Shown here: positions 1-5,889 of the stretch, in pieces | Numbering within the stretch: the stretch's first letter is position 1 | How the letters are laid out: each line of letters opens with the position of its first letter | Source of the DNA: CAZBGL01 sp964491375 | GTDB taxonomy: Bacteria > Desulfobacterota > Deferrisomatia > Deferrisomatales > Deferrisomataceae | Assembly: GCA_964491375.1 (NCBI GenBank) | Contig: CAZBGL010000123.1 | Location: 1-6,418, forward strand | Direction: 5' to 3' | DNA: 6,418 nt | Notes under the pieces: model-generated | Told to the model about the DNA's origin: nothing | Seen by the model: only the letters and a program-made list of their open reading frames with translations | Database searches by the model: none | Translations under genes and position numbers: made by a program

Positions 1-1274
1 AGCCCCGGATCGTGGTCTACGGAAGCCGCCTGCTGCTCCACGTCCTGTCGTTCTGGGACCCGGAGTTCAGCGAGTGTTTCAAGGTGGTGGCCGACTTCGG
101 CCCCGACACCGACCGGGACGGCGACGGCGTGCTGGCCTACGCCCAGCGCATCGCCCACGTGTGCCGCGCCGAGGGGCTTCCGCCGTTCGACCGGGGGGCG
201 GTGGCCGAGGTGGTGCGGTTCGGTGCCCGGCGGGCCGAGCACAAGGACAGGCTGTCGGCCGTGGTCGAGGTGGTGGACGACCTCGTCCGGGAGGCCGCCT
301 TTTTTGCAACCGAAGCCGGGGCCTCCGTGGTGGGGGCGGAGCACGTGCGCCGGGCCCTGGAGGACCGGGTGTTCCGGTGGAACCGCATCGAGGAGAGGAT
401 ACGGGAACTGTTCGCCGAGGGCACCCTGCTCGTGGACGTCAAGGGCAGGAAGGTGGGCCAGGTCAACGGCCTGGCGGTTCTCGCGGTAGGAGAGTACGCA
501 TTCGGGCGGCCGTCCCGGGTGACGGCCAGCCTGGGGCTCGGCACCGCCGGGATCGTGAACATCGAACGCGAGGCCCGGCTTTCCGGGTCCACCCACGACA
601 AGGGCGTGTTGATCATGGCCGGCTACCTGCGCAACCGGTTCGGCCGGAACCGTCCCCTGTCGTTCTCGGCCTCCATCGCGTTCGAGCAGTCCTATTCCGG
701 CGTGGACGGCGACAGCGCCTCGTCCACCGAACTGTTCGCCCTGCTGTCGCGGATCGGCGACATCCCCATCCGGCAGGACATCGCGGTCACGGGTTCGGTC
801 AACCAGAACGGGGAGATCCAGGCCATCGGGGGGGTCAACGAGAAGATTGAGGGATTTTACCGGGTGTGCAAGGTGGTGGGACTCACCGGCCGGCAGGGGG
901 TGATCATCCCCGAGGCCAACGTGCGGCACCTGGTGCTGGATCCCGAGGTGGTCGAGGCCGTGCGGGCCCGGAAGTTCCACATCTATCCGGTGCGCACCGT
1001 GGACGAGGCCATGGAGATCCTGACCGGCCTTCCGGCCGGGGAGCCCGGCCAGGAAGGGACGGTCAACGGCATGGTGGACGCGGCCCTCGAGGAACTGGAC
1101 CGGCGCCTCCGCGAGCGCAACCACCGGGGCCGAAGGGACCCGGGCGAGGGGGAGGCCCGAAAGGAGGACGAGGAGGAAGAGTCCGGCCCCCGGGAGCCCC
1201 CCAGGCCTCCCGAACCCGAGGGGGAGGAAGGGCCTCGCCGAGGAGGGACCGCGGAGGGCCCGCTCGAGGCTTAA
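1..1274 (+). CDS. Lon-family AAA+ protease (LonB-like, peptidase S16), C-terminal part
   Basis: This is an ATP-dependent cytoplasmic serine protease, cut by the left edge: the frame is open from base 3, so the GTG at 12 is not taken as the start. I number residues from that GTG. Residues 1-130 look like the end of the ATPase module and its helical lid (YAQRIAHVCRAEGLPPFDR). Residues 140-345 are the S16 protease domain. The catalytic Ser is S235 in DGDSASS (codon 714-716). The catalytic Lys is K278 in GGVNEKIEGF, 43 residues later, the same spacing as Ser679/Lys722 of E. coli Lon. The wording VNGLAVL, GDSASSTELFALLS and GVNEKIEGFYRVCK fits the COG1067 (LonB/YcbZ-like) branch, not classical LonA. 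Family members are usually around 800 residues, so roughly half is missing. After residue 350 comes a low-complexity tail of charged residues and proline. Membrane segments are not seen in the visible part. The substrate is unknown. Confidence 0.93.
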   Translation, partial: PRIVVYGSRLLLHVLSFWDPEFSECFKVVADFGPDTDRDGDGVLAYAQRIAHVCRAEGLPPFDRGAVAEVVRFGARRAEHKDRLSAVVEVVDDLVREAAFFATEAGASVVGAEHVRRALEDRVFRWNRIEERIRELFAEGTLLVDVKGRKVGQVNGLAVLAVGEYAFGRPSRVTASLGLGTAGIVNIEREARLSGSTHDKGVLIMAGYLRNRFGRNRPLSFSASIAFEQSYSGVDGDSASSTELFALLSRIGDIPIRQDIAVTGSVNQNGEIQAIGGVNEKIEGFYRVCKVVGLTGRQGVIIPEANVRHLVLDPEVVEAVRARKFHIYPVRTVDEAMEILTGLPAGEPGQEGTVNGMVDAALEELDRRLRERNHRGRRDPGEGEARKEDEEEESGPREPPRPPEPEGEEGPRRGGTAEGPLEA

Positions 1275-1545
1275 GGGGGGGGGCGGCCTTCCGGCCCCAG
1301 CCCGGCTCCGGGCCCCGGGCTCGGTGGACGAACCCCTGCGAGCGCCCGTGCCCGGGGGGGCCCTGCGTGCGTGGGCGCGGTTCCCACGGCCGCCGCGGGG
1401 CTCGGGGTTGCCGAGCGAGGAGGCGGGTCGGCACAGGATGCACTTGGCCTGCCCGGCCGGGCGTGCCGACCGGGGGCGAGAGCCAGGCTGGGCATCTCCT
1501 ACGAGATGTGATAAAAGGAAATGTTTTCGTGCAACCTCCCACCCC
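1275..1545 (+). other. Intergenic region with serial potential stem-loops
   Basis: No convincing gene lies between the protease and pcnB. The stretch is extremely GC-rich up to about 1505 and then turns A-rich (around 1504-1525). Four inverted repeats lie in series. The first is GCGCCCGTGC at 1342-1351 with 1369-1378, including two G-T pairs. The second is GCTCGG at 1400-1405 with 1411-1416. The third is GGTCGGCAC at 1426-1434 with 1463-1471, and the fourth is CATCTC at 1493-1498 with 1503-1508. The pcnB frame stays open back to a GTG at 1324, but the extra 74 residues show no family resemblance, so I treat this as non-coding leader or spacer. I saw no match to RNase P RNA, tmRNA, SRP RNA, tRNA or a riboswitch class I know. 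Confidence 0.5.
1426..1471 (+). repeat. 9-bp perfect inverted repeat with nested palindrome
   Basis: GGTCGGCAC (1426-1434) is matched exactly by GTGCCGACC (1463-1471). Directly inside the right arm is the 12-base palindrome GCCCGGCCGGGC (1451-1462), which can fold as a 4-bp stem with a GGCC loop. The fold would therefore be a long stem stacked on a short hairpin, with a 16-base one-sided bulge (1435-1450). No T-tract follows, so it does not look like an intrinsic terminator of the upstream protease gene. It could be a leader element of pcnB, or a chance product of high GC. Confidence 0.45.
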
Positions 1546-2889
1546 ATGGAGGCCATGGAAGGTCCGGTCGAGACCCCCCAGAACCTGCCGGTCGTGCTGC
1601 CGCGACCGGAACACCCCATCAGCCGCAAGCTCATCGACCCCGACGCCCTGTGGATCATGCGCCGGCTCCGCCGGGAAGGGTATCTCGCCTACCTGGTGGG
1701 CGGGGCGGTGCGCGACCTCCTGATGGGCCGCAAGCCCAAGGACTTCGACGTGGGCACCGACGCCCGCCCCAGCGAGATCCGCCGTATGTTCCGCAACTGC
1801 CGCCTGGTGGGCCGGCGCTTCCGTATCGCCCACGTGTACTTCCGCCGGCGGGGCGAGCCCGAAAAGATCATCGAGGTGAGCACCTTCCGGGGGCGCGCCA
1901 CCTGGGACGATCCCGATTCGGTGCCGGCCGAGGACCTGGACCTCACCGGGCACGTGTTCGGCCCCCCCGAAGAGGACGCCTGGCGCCGGGACTTCACGGT
2001 AAACGCCCTGTTCTACAACCTGGCGGACTTCACCGTGATCGACCACGTGGGGGGGCTCGAGGACCTGAAGCGCGGCCTCATCCGGCTGATCGGGGATCCG
2101 GACGAACGCTTCCCCGAGGACCCGGTGCGGATGCTGCGGGCCGTGGAGTTCGCGGTGCGCCTGGGCTTCCGGATCGAGGAGCGAACCGAGGCGGGCATCC
2201 GGAGGCACGCCCCTCTGATCGCTCAGGCATCGCCCGCGCGCCTCCGGGAAGAACTCCGGCAACTCGCGGCCCGTGGGATCCTGGCCCGGGTGCTGGCCTG
2301 GGCCCACGAACTGGGTCTGCTGCGGCACATCCTGCCCGAGGTGCAGGTGGCGGAAGGGGTGTTCCCGCTCCTGGAACTCCTGGACGAGCAGGCACGGGCG
2401 GGCAGCCCGCCGCTCGAATCCCGGATGCTCACCGCGCTCCTGCTCCCCACCGTGGCCGCCCGGTGTCCGCTCCGGCCCGGGGTCGGGCTGGATGCCGCCC
2501 AGCATGCCATGGCCGCCCCGGTGGACGCCCTGGCCCGGCGCTACAACATGTCGGCGCTGATCCGGCACGAGACCCGCGAACTGCTGCTCTCCATCTACCG
2601 GCTGGCCCGGGGGAAGGCGTACCGGTACAAGGGGCGCTTCACCAAGAAGCCGGAGTTCAGGGAGGCCTGGGGCTTCTTCACGCGGTGGGCCTCGGTGGCC
2701 GGCGATCTGGACGAGACCGTGCGTTACTGGGAGGAATACCTGGACTCCCAGCGACGGCGTCCGGGCGGAAAGAAGCGAAAGAGACGCCGCCGAAGGGGAC
2801 GGTCCGGGGGCGACGCCCCCAGGGCAACCTCCGTGGCCCCCTCCGAACCGGCGCGCCGCCTGCCCGACGATCCGGCCGGGGGGGCGTAG
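1546..2889 (+). CDS. pcnB: Poly(A) polymerase / tRNA nucleotidyltransferase (PcnB type)
   Basis: This is a class II nucleotidyltransferase of 447 residues that would add A (or C/A) to RNA 3' ends in the cytoplasm. The N-terminal catalytic domain shows LVGGAVRDLLMG (50-61), then KPKDFDVGT with the metal-binding D66 and D68. GRRFRIAHVYF (89-99) and IIEVSTFRG (108-116) follow, with E110 a likely third carboxylate. RRDFTVNALFYN (147-158) and GDPDERFPEDPVRMLRAVEFA (183-203) complete the head and neck. The GRRFRxAHV and EVSTFRG wording and a C-terminal FTKKPEFREAWGFF (365-378) match PcnB-type enzymes better than short Cca. ATG 1546 is chosen because family proteins start shortly before the LPRPEHPISRK block. 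ATG 1555 is an alternative, and neither has a well-placed Shine-Dalgarno. The tail (about 403-420) is strongly basic, including a run of five arginines, and could bind RNA. Whether the enzyme polyadenylates mRNA or repairs tRNA CCA ends cannot be decided from sequence alone, since relatives do either. Confidence 0.9.
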   Translation: MEAMEGPVETPQNLPVVLPRPEHPISRKLIDPDALWIMRRLRREGYLAYLVGGAVRDLLMGRKPKDFDVGTDARPSEIRRMFRNCRLVGRRFRIAHVYFRRRGEPEKIIEVSTFRGRATWDDPDSVPAEDLDLTGHVFGPPEEDAWRRDFTVNALFYNLADFTVIDHVGGLEDLKRGLIRLIGDPDERFPEDPVRMLRAVEFAVRLGFRIEERTEAGIRRHAPLIAQASPARLREELRQLAARGILARVLAWAHELGLLRHILPEVQVAEGVFPLLELLDEQARAGSPPLESRMLTALLLPTVAARCPLRPGVGLDAAQHAMAAPVDALARRYNMSALIRHETRELLLSIYRLARGKAYRYKGRFTKKPEFREAWGFFTRWASVAGDLDETVRYWEEYLDSQRRRPGGKKRKRRRRRGRSGGDAPRATSVAPSEPARRLPDDPAGGA

Positions 2890-2929
2890 CCGGTTCCGCG
2901 GGCCCCGAGACCGCGGGCGACGTGTGGAC

Positions 2930-2964
2930 CCGGGATGCCGATCGCGGGCTCACCCCGATCCCGG
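2930..2964. terminator. Possible bidirectional terminator between convergent genes
   Basis: CCGGGAT (2930-2936) pairs exactly with ATCCCGG (2958-2964), and nested inside are CGGG (2945-2948) and CCCG (2954-2957) with a 5-base loop. The structure straddles the stop codon of the minus-strand gene (2950-2952) and lies 41 bases past the pcnB stop. On the plus strand it is followed by a pyrimidine-rich run (CCTTTCCCCTTG) but not a clean T-tract. A second small repeat, CCGCGG at 2896-2901 and 2911-2916, lies closer to pcnB. Position between two converging genes is the main argument; termination itself is inferred. Confidence 0.3.
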
Positions 2965-3438
2965 CCTTTCCCCTTGCTCTCCCCCGAGCCCCAGGAACTC
3001 CGCGAGCCTCTTCGGCTCCAAGCGGTACGGGCTTCCGCGGCCCTGGAAAAAGCCATGGGCCCGGATGAGGTGGACGCCCAGGGGGGTCCACAGGAGTTCC
3101 TGTCCCGTGTCCAGTCTGCGGCCGCGGACCTCGGCCTTGGGGAACAGACCGCAACCGCCAAAGGGACACGGAATCCGCCCCATGACCTCCACCGCCCGGA
3201 CCTCGTACCGTCCCGCCACCGCCGAGGGGCCGCCGAGCGCCGCCAAGGCCGCCTCGGTCAGCCGCTCCAAGGCCCTCCCCAGGTCCTCTGCGCGCACGTC
3301 CAGGTGCGCCAGGGTTTCGGCATCCGCGGCCACGATGTCGGCCAGGTTCCGGGTATCGGCCCCCAGGAACCCGTCCCGGGCCAGAACCCCCCGGGCCATT
3401 CGGGCCTGAACCCGTGCCAGTGTCGGCGAGAGCTTCAT
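2950..3438 (-). CDS. Uncharacterised conserved-looking protein, last gene of the nqr operon
   Basis: I cannot assign a function. It is a soluble-looking protein of 162 residues with no signal peptide or membrane segment. Residues 1-70 are Ala/Leu-rich and probably helical, with GFLGADTRNLADIVAADAE (23-41) as a likely conserved block. The second half carries GRIPCPFGGCGLF (87-99), with C91 and C96. It then has LLWTPLGVHLIRAHGFFQGRGSPYRLEP (115-142), with H123 and H128. The two Cys and two His could form a metal site, which is inference only. I recall similar unannotated proteins with PCPF and HGF.EG.GSP.RLEP blocks in other bacteria, but cannot name a family. ATG 3438 is preceded by GGAGG four bases upstream. 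The gene begins only 19 bases after the nqrF stop, so co-transcription with nqrCDEF is very likely. The C-terminus after residue 150 is Gly/Glu-rich and probably disordered. Confidence 0.85.
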   Translation of the reverse strand: MKLSPTLARVQARMARGVLARDGFLGADTRNLADIVAADAETLAHLDVRAEDLGRALERLTEAALAALGGPSAVAGRYEVRAVEVMGRIPCPFGGCGLFPKAEVRGRRLDTGQELLWTPLGVHLIRAHGFFQGRGSPYRLEPKRLAEFLGLGGEQGERPGSG

Positions 3439-3442
3439 GGAT

Positions 3443-3447
3443 CCTCC
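3443..3447 (-). promoter_or_regulatory. Ribosome binding site of the uncharacterised gene
   Basis: GGAGG on the minus strand lies four bases before ATG 3438, inside the 19-base gap after nqrF. It supports that start and independent ribosome loading within the operon. Confidence 0.7.
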
Positions 3448-3457
3448 GGGAGGCGCG

Positions 3458-4561
3458 TCACGCGAACTTGTCGTAGTAGATCCGGTCCTCGGCCAGGCCC
3501 TTCCCGGTCAGAACCCGCACGCAAGCGTCGATCATGCCGGGGCTCCCGCACAGGTACGCCTCCATGCCCTCCATGGAGCCGTAGTGCCGCGCCACCACGT
3601 CGGTGATGAGACCGGTTTCCCCCTTCCACCCGTCCTCAGGCTCGGGGTTGGAAAGCGCCGGCACGAACCGGAAGCCCGGGATCGTCTCCTGGAACGCCTC
3701 GAGCCGGTCCAGATCGTACAGGTCCCGGCGCGAAACCGCTCCGAAGAACAGCGTGGCCTTCTTGCGTATCCCGCGCTCGGCCACGTCCGCCAGGATGCTC
3801 TCGAACGGGGCCAGTCCCGATCCCCCCGCGATGAACACGGCCTCGGCGGAGGTGTCGCGCAGGAAGAAATCCCCAAACGGTCCGCAGATGCGGAGCCGGT
3901 CGCCCTCCAGCAGCAGCTCGTGCACGTACGTGGTGCAGATCCCCCTGGGGACCTTGCGGATGATCAACTCGATCGCGTCGGCGCGCGACGGGGGTGACGC
4001 GATGGAATAGGCCCGGTACACCGGCTCGGCCAGGCCGTCGTACACCGGGGTCTCGAGCTGCACGTACTGGCCCGCCCGGAAGCGGAACGCGACCCCCGGC
4101 TCGAACGACAAGCGCACCCGCCGGACGTCGTGGGTGAGGTCCTCGATCCCCTCCACGGTCACCACGTGCTCCTGCACCCCGAGGAGCGGCCCCGGGATCC
4201 GCACGGCCGTGTCGGTTCGGAGCTTGACCTGACACGCCAGCCGCCAGCCCTGCGCCCGCTCGGACGGGGACAAGTGGGGGATCTCCGTGGGGAGCACCGG
4301 TCCACCCCCCTCCAGAACCTGCACCTTGCACAGGCCGCAGCTTCCGCGCCCGCCGCACGCCGAGGGGACGAACACAGCCCGCTCACGGAGCACTCGCAAC
4401 AGGTCCTGACCGGCCGCCGTCTCGGACGGGGGAAGGTCGTTGATCCGAAGCCCCACGGAACGCCGCGCCCCCAGCACCCGTTCGGTGCACACCAGAAGGA
4501 GGGCCAGGGCGGCTCCCAGGGCCGAAAGGACCGCCACTGCGATGGCTACGGTTGCCGTCAT
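3458..4561 (-). CDS. nqrF: Na+-translocating NADH:quinone reductase subunit F (NADH dehydrogenase subunit)
   Basis: NqrF is the NADH-oxidising entry subunit of Nqr: hydride passes to FAD, then electrons to a 2Fe-2S cluster and on to the membrane subunits. The protein has 367 residues. A single N-terminal membrane helix (about 3-25) anchors it. The ferredoxin domain has C69-x5-C75-x2-C78-x31-C110, the same spacing as the Vibrio cholerae cluster ligands (70, 76, 79, 111). The flavin site shows RAYS (183-186). The NADH side shows FIAGGSGLAPF (243-253) and CGSPGM (338-343), and the chain ends YYDKFA. It is about 40 residues shorter than typical NqrF (near 408). The missing part is mainly the insertion before RAYS. 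ATG 4561 is the first possible start, since an in-frame TAA lies 12 bases upstream; its Shine-Dalgarno is poor. It follows nqrE after 104 bases. The nearest alternative is another ferredoxin-reductase fusion, but helix, spacing and operon position favour NqrF. Confidence 0.9.
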   Translation of the reverse strand: MTATVAIAVAVLSALGAALALLLVCTERVLGARRSVGLRINDLPPSETAAGQDLLRVLRERAVFVPSACGGRGSCGLCKVQVLEGGGPVLPTEIPHLSPSERAQGWRLACQVKLRTDTAVRIPGPLLGVQEHVVTVEGIEDLTHDVRRVRLSFEPGVAFRFRAGQYVQLETPVYDGLAEPVYRAYSIASPPSRADAIELIIRKVPRGICTTYVHELLLEGDRLRICGPFGDFFLRDTSAEAVFIAGGSGLAPFESILADVAERGIRKKATLFFGAVSRRDLYDLDRLEAFQETIPGFRFVPALSNPEPEDGWKGETGLITDVVARHYGSMEGMEAYLCGSPGMIDACVRVLTGKGLAEDRIYYDKFA

Positions 4562-4607
4562 GGCCGCATTCGTTTACCAGGACGCGAAGCGCCAGGGTAC
4601 TCGTGGT

Positions 4608-4633
4608 CTCCTGGGGTCCTCACCACCCAGGAG
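4608..4633 (-). repeat. 8-bp inverted repeat in the nqrE-nqrF gap
   Basis: CTCCTGGG (4608-4615) is matched exactly by CCCAGGAG (4626-4633) around a 10-base loop. In the mRNA sense the loop begins TGGT and the bases just after the stem read ACCAC, so a short pseudoknot-like contact is possible. No T-tract follows, which argues against a terminator. Its place in the only sizeable gap of the operon makes an mRNA processing, stabilising or attenuating role plausible but unproven. Confidence 0.45.
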
Positions 4634-4665
4634 CCGACCGCCGTCCGCCCCTTCTCCCGTCTGCC

Positions 4666-5253
4666 TCACATGGGCACCATGCCGGAAAAGCCGATGAACG
4701 CCAGGGCCATGATCCCCGCGATGATCAGGGTGATGCCCGGCCCCTCCAAAGCGGCCGGCACTCGTGCCCGCTTCATTTTCTGGCGCAGCCCCGCCATCGC
4801 CACGATGGCCAACCCCCATCCCACCCCGCTTCCTGCCCCGTAGGCCAGGGACTGAACGAACGTGTACCCTCGGATCACCGTGAACAGGCTCACGCCGAGG
4901 ATGGCGCAATTGACCGTGATGAGGGGCAGGAAGATCCCCAGCGCGTAGTAGAGCGCCGGGCTCGAGCGCTCAATCACCATCTCCACAAGCTGCACCGCGG
5001 CCGCGATCACCACGATGAACACGATGTATCGCAGGTACTCCAGCCCCAGCGGCTTCAAGAGCCACGCGTACACCATCCAGTTGAGACCCGAGGTCAGGGT
5101 CATGACGAAAACCACGGCGGCACCCAGGCCTGCTGCCGTGCGCACCTCATTGGAAACGGCGATGAAGGGGCACATCCCCAGAAAGTTGGCCAGGAGGATG
5201 TTGTTGACGAACACCGAGGCCACGAAAAGGGTGAACGGATCCAGGGTGGGCAT
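4666..5253 (-). CDS. nqrE: Na+-translocating NADH:quinone reductase subunit E (NqrE/RnfA family)
   Basis: This is an integral membrane subunit of 195 residues with about six hydrophobic helices. C28 in FLGMCPF and C116 in LITVNCAILG match the cysteines that, with the pair in NqrD, hold the intramembrane Fe-S centre of Nqr. The C-terminal half is NqrE-like: LGIFLPLITVNCAI (105-118), YGAGSGVGWGLAIVAMAGLRQKMK (138-161) and GITLIIAGIMALAF (173-186). The N-terminal half is closer to RnfA, with VNN (16-18), CPF, and no insertion in VYAWLLKPLGLEYLRY (61-76), where V. cholerae NqrE has extra residues. Operon order C-D-E-F and a neighbouring nqrF, with no rnfB, favour nqrE over rnfA. The start at 5253 is firm because AGGAGG lies seven bases upstream. 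It begins 12 bases after nqrD. Confidence 0.88.
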   Translation of the reverse strand: MPTLDPFTLFVASVFVNNILLANFLGMCPFIAVSNEVRTAAGLGAAVVFVMTLTSGLNWMVYAWLLKPLGLEYLRYIVFIVVIAAAVQLVEMVIERSSPALYYALGIFLPLITVNCAILGVSLFTVIRGYTFVQSLAYGAGSGVGWGLAIVAMAGLRQKMKRARVPAALEGPGITLIIAGIMALAFIGFSGMVPM

Positions 5254-5260
5254 GGGAAAA

Positions 5261-5266
5261 CCTCCT
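5261..5266 (-). promoter_or_regulatory. Strong Shine-Dalgarno of nqrE fused to the nqrD stop
   Basis: AGGAGG on the minus strand sits seven bases before ATG 5253. Its first A is the last base of the nqrD TGA (5266-5268). This fixes the nqrE start and suggests a ribosome finishing nqrD can reload at once. Confidence 0.85.
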
Positions 5267-5889
5267 CAGGCGCCCCGGGGTTTCTGCACGGTGCGAAACA
5301 CCCAGAGCACCAGGGCCAGCACGAAGAAGGCACCCGGTGGCATGACCATGATCGTCCACCGGGTGAGCCCCTGGGGAAGTAGGGGTATCCCCAGCACGGT
5401 TCCGAACCCCAGCAGTTCCCGGAACACCGCGATCACCAGGAGCACCAGGGCGTACCCCAGCCCGCTGGCCAGCCCGTCCAGGAACGACGGCCACACGGGG
5501 TTTCTCGAGGCGAACGCCTCGCACCGCCCCATGACGATGCAGTTCGTGATGATGAGCCCCACGTAGGGTCCCAAGGCCTCGCTCACGTCCGGGAGGTAGG
5601 CCTTGATGGCCAGGTCCACCAGGATCACGTAGGAGGCGATGATCAGCACCTGGGCCATCATGCGCACCCGGTGCGGGGTGGTACGGCGGAGCACGCTCAC
5701 CGTGGCGCTGGACATGGCCGCCACGAACACCAGCCCCCCTCCCATGACCAGGGTGTTCTTCACGAGATTGGTCACGGCCAGGGCGGAGCAGATGCCCAGC
5801 ACCTGGCGGCACACGGGGTTCTCGTCCCACACCCCCCGCCGCAGCACCGACACGGAACGGCTTCGGCGAAGCCACAAGAGCGGCTTCAT
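5266..5889 (-). CDS. nqrD: Na+-translocating NADH:quinone reductase subunit D (NqrD/RnfE family)
   Basis: This is an integral membrane subunit of 207 residues with about six helices. It pairs with NqrE in the core of the sodium pump. C34 in VLGICSALAVT (30-40) and C117 in GLIITNCIVMGR (111-122) are the expected Fe-S ligands; C27 and C123 are extra. The wording CSALAVT, ASYVILVDLAIKAYLPDVS (86-104) and GLIITNCIVMGRCEAFA is that of NqrD, where RnfE proteins usually read CPxLAVT and PLIVTNCIVLGRAEAFA. The frame is open far upstream, but ATG 5889 is chosen because it gives the normal family length, overlaps the nqrC stop by ATGA, and has GAGAGGA about eight bases before it. The N-terminal 20 residues are Arg-rich, as expected for a cytoplasmic end. 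A perfect hairpin (GGCTTC/GAAGCC, 5859-5873) lies just inside the coding start. Confidence 0.91.
   Translation of the reverse strand: MKPLLWLRRSRSVSVLRRGVWDENPVCRQVLGICSALAVTNLVKNTLVMGGGLVFVAAMSSATVSVLRRTTPHRVRMMAQVLIIASYVILVDLAIKAYLPDVSEALGPYVGLIITNCIVMGRCEAFASRNPVWPSFLDGLASGLGYALVLLVIAVFRELLGFGTVLGIPLLPQGLTRWTIMVMPPGAFFVLALVLWVFRTVQKPRGA
5859..5873 (-). repeat. 6-bp hairpin just inside nqrD
   Basis: GGCTTC and GAAGCC flank a three-base loop, starting 16 bases after the first base of nqrD. In the mRNA it lies near the edge of the initiating ribosome footprint and might tune nqrD translation relative to nqrC. It is equally explained by chance in GC-rich coding sequence. Confidence 0.3.

Noticed and set aside
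1504..1520. Extended -10 like TGTGATAAA as a pcnB promoter
   Set aside because: It matches the -10 consensus only partly and there is no recognisable -35 at the right distance, so I do not call it.
1324..1545. N-terminal extension of PcnB back to GTG 1324
   Set aside because: The 74 extra residues do not resemble the family, and homologues start just before the LPRPEHPISRK block, so ATG 1546 is preferred.
1063..2568. A 501-codon open frame on the minus strand opposite pcnB
   Set aside because: It is a shadow of pcnB caused by GC-rich third positions; its protein is Pro/Gly/Arg-rich with no recognisable domain, while the plus strand carries clear nucleotidyltransferase motifs.
1521..3068. 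A long plus-strand open frame starting at ATG 1521 next to AAAAGGAA
   Set aside because: It is out of frame with pcnB and gives a low-complexity Arg/Gly/Pro product; the purine-rich stretch abuts the ATG with no spacing.
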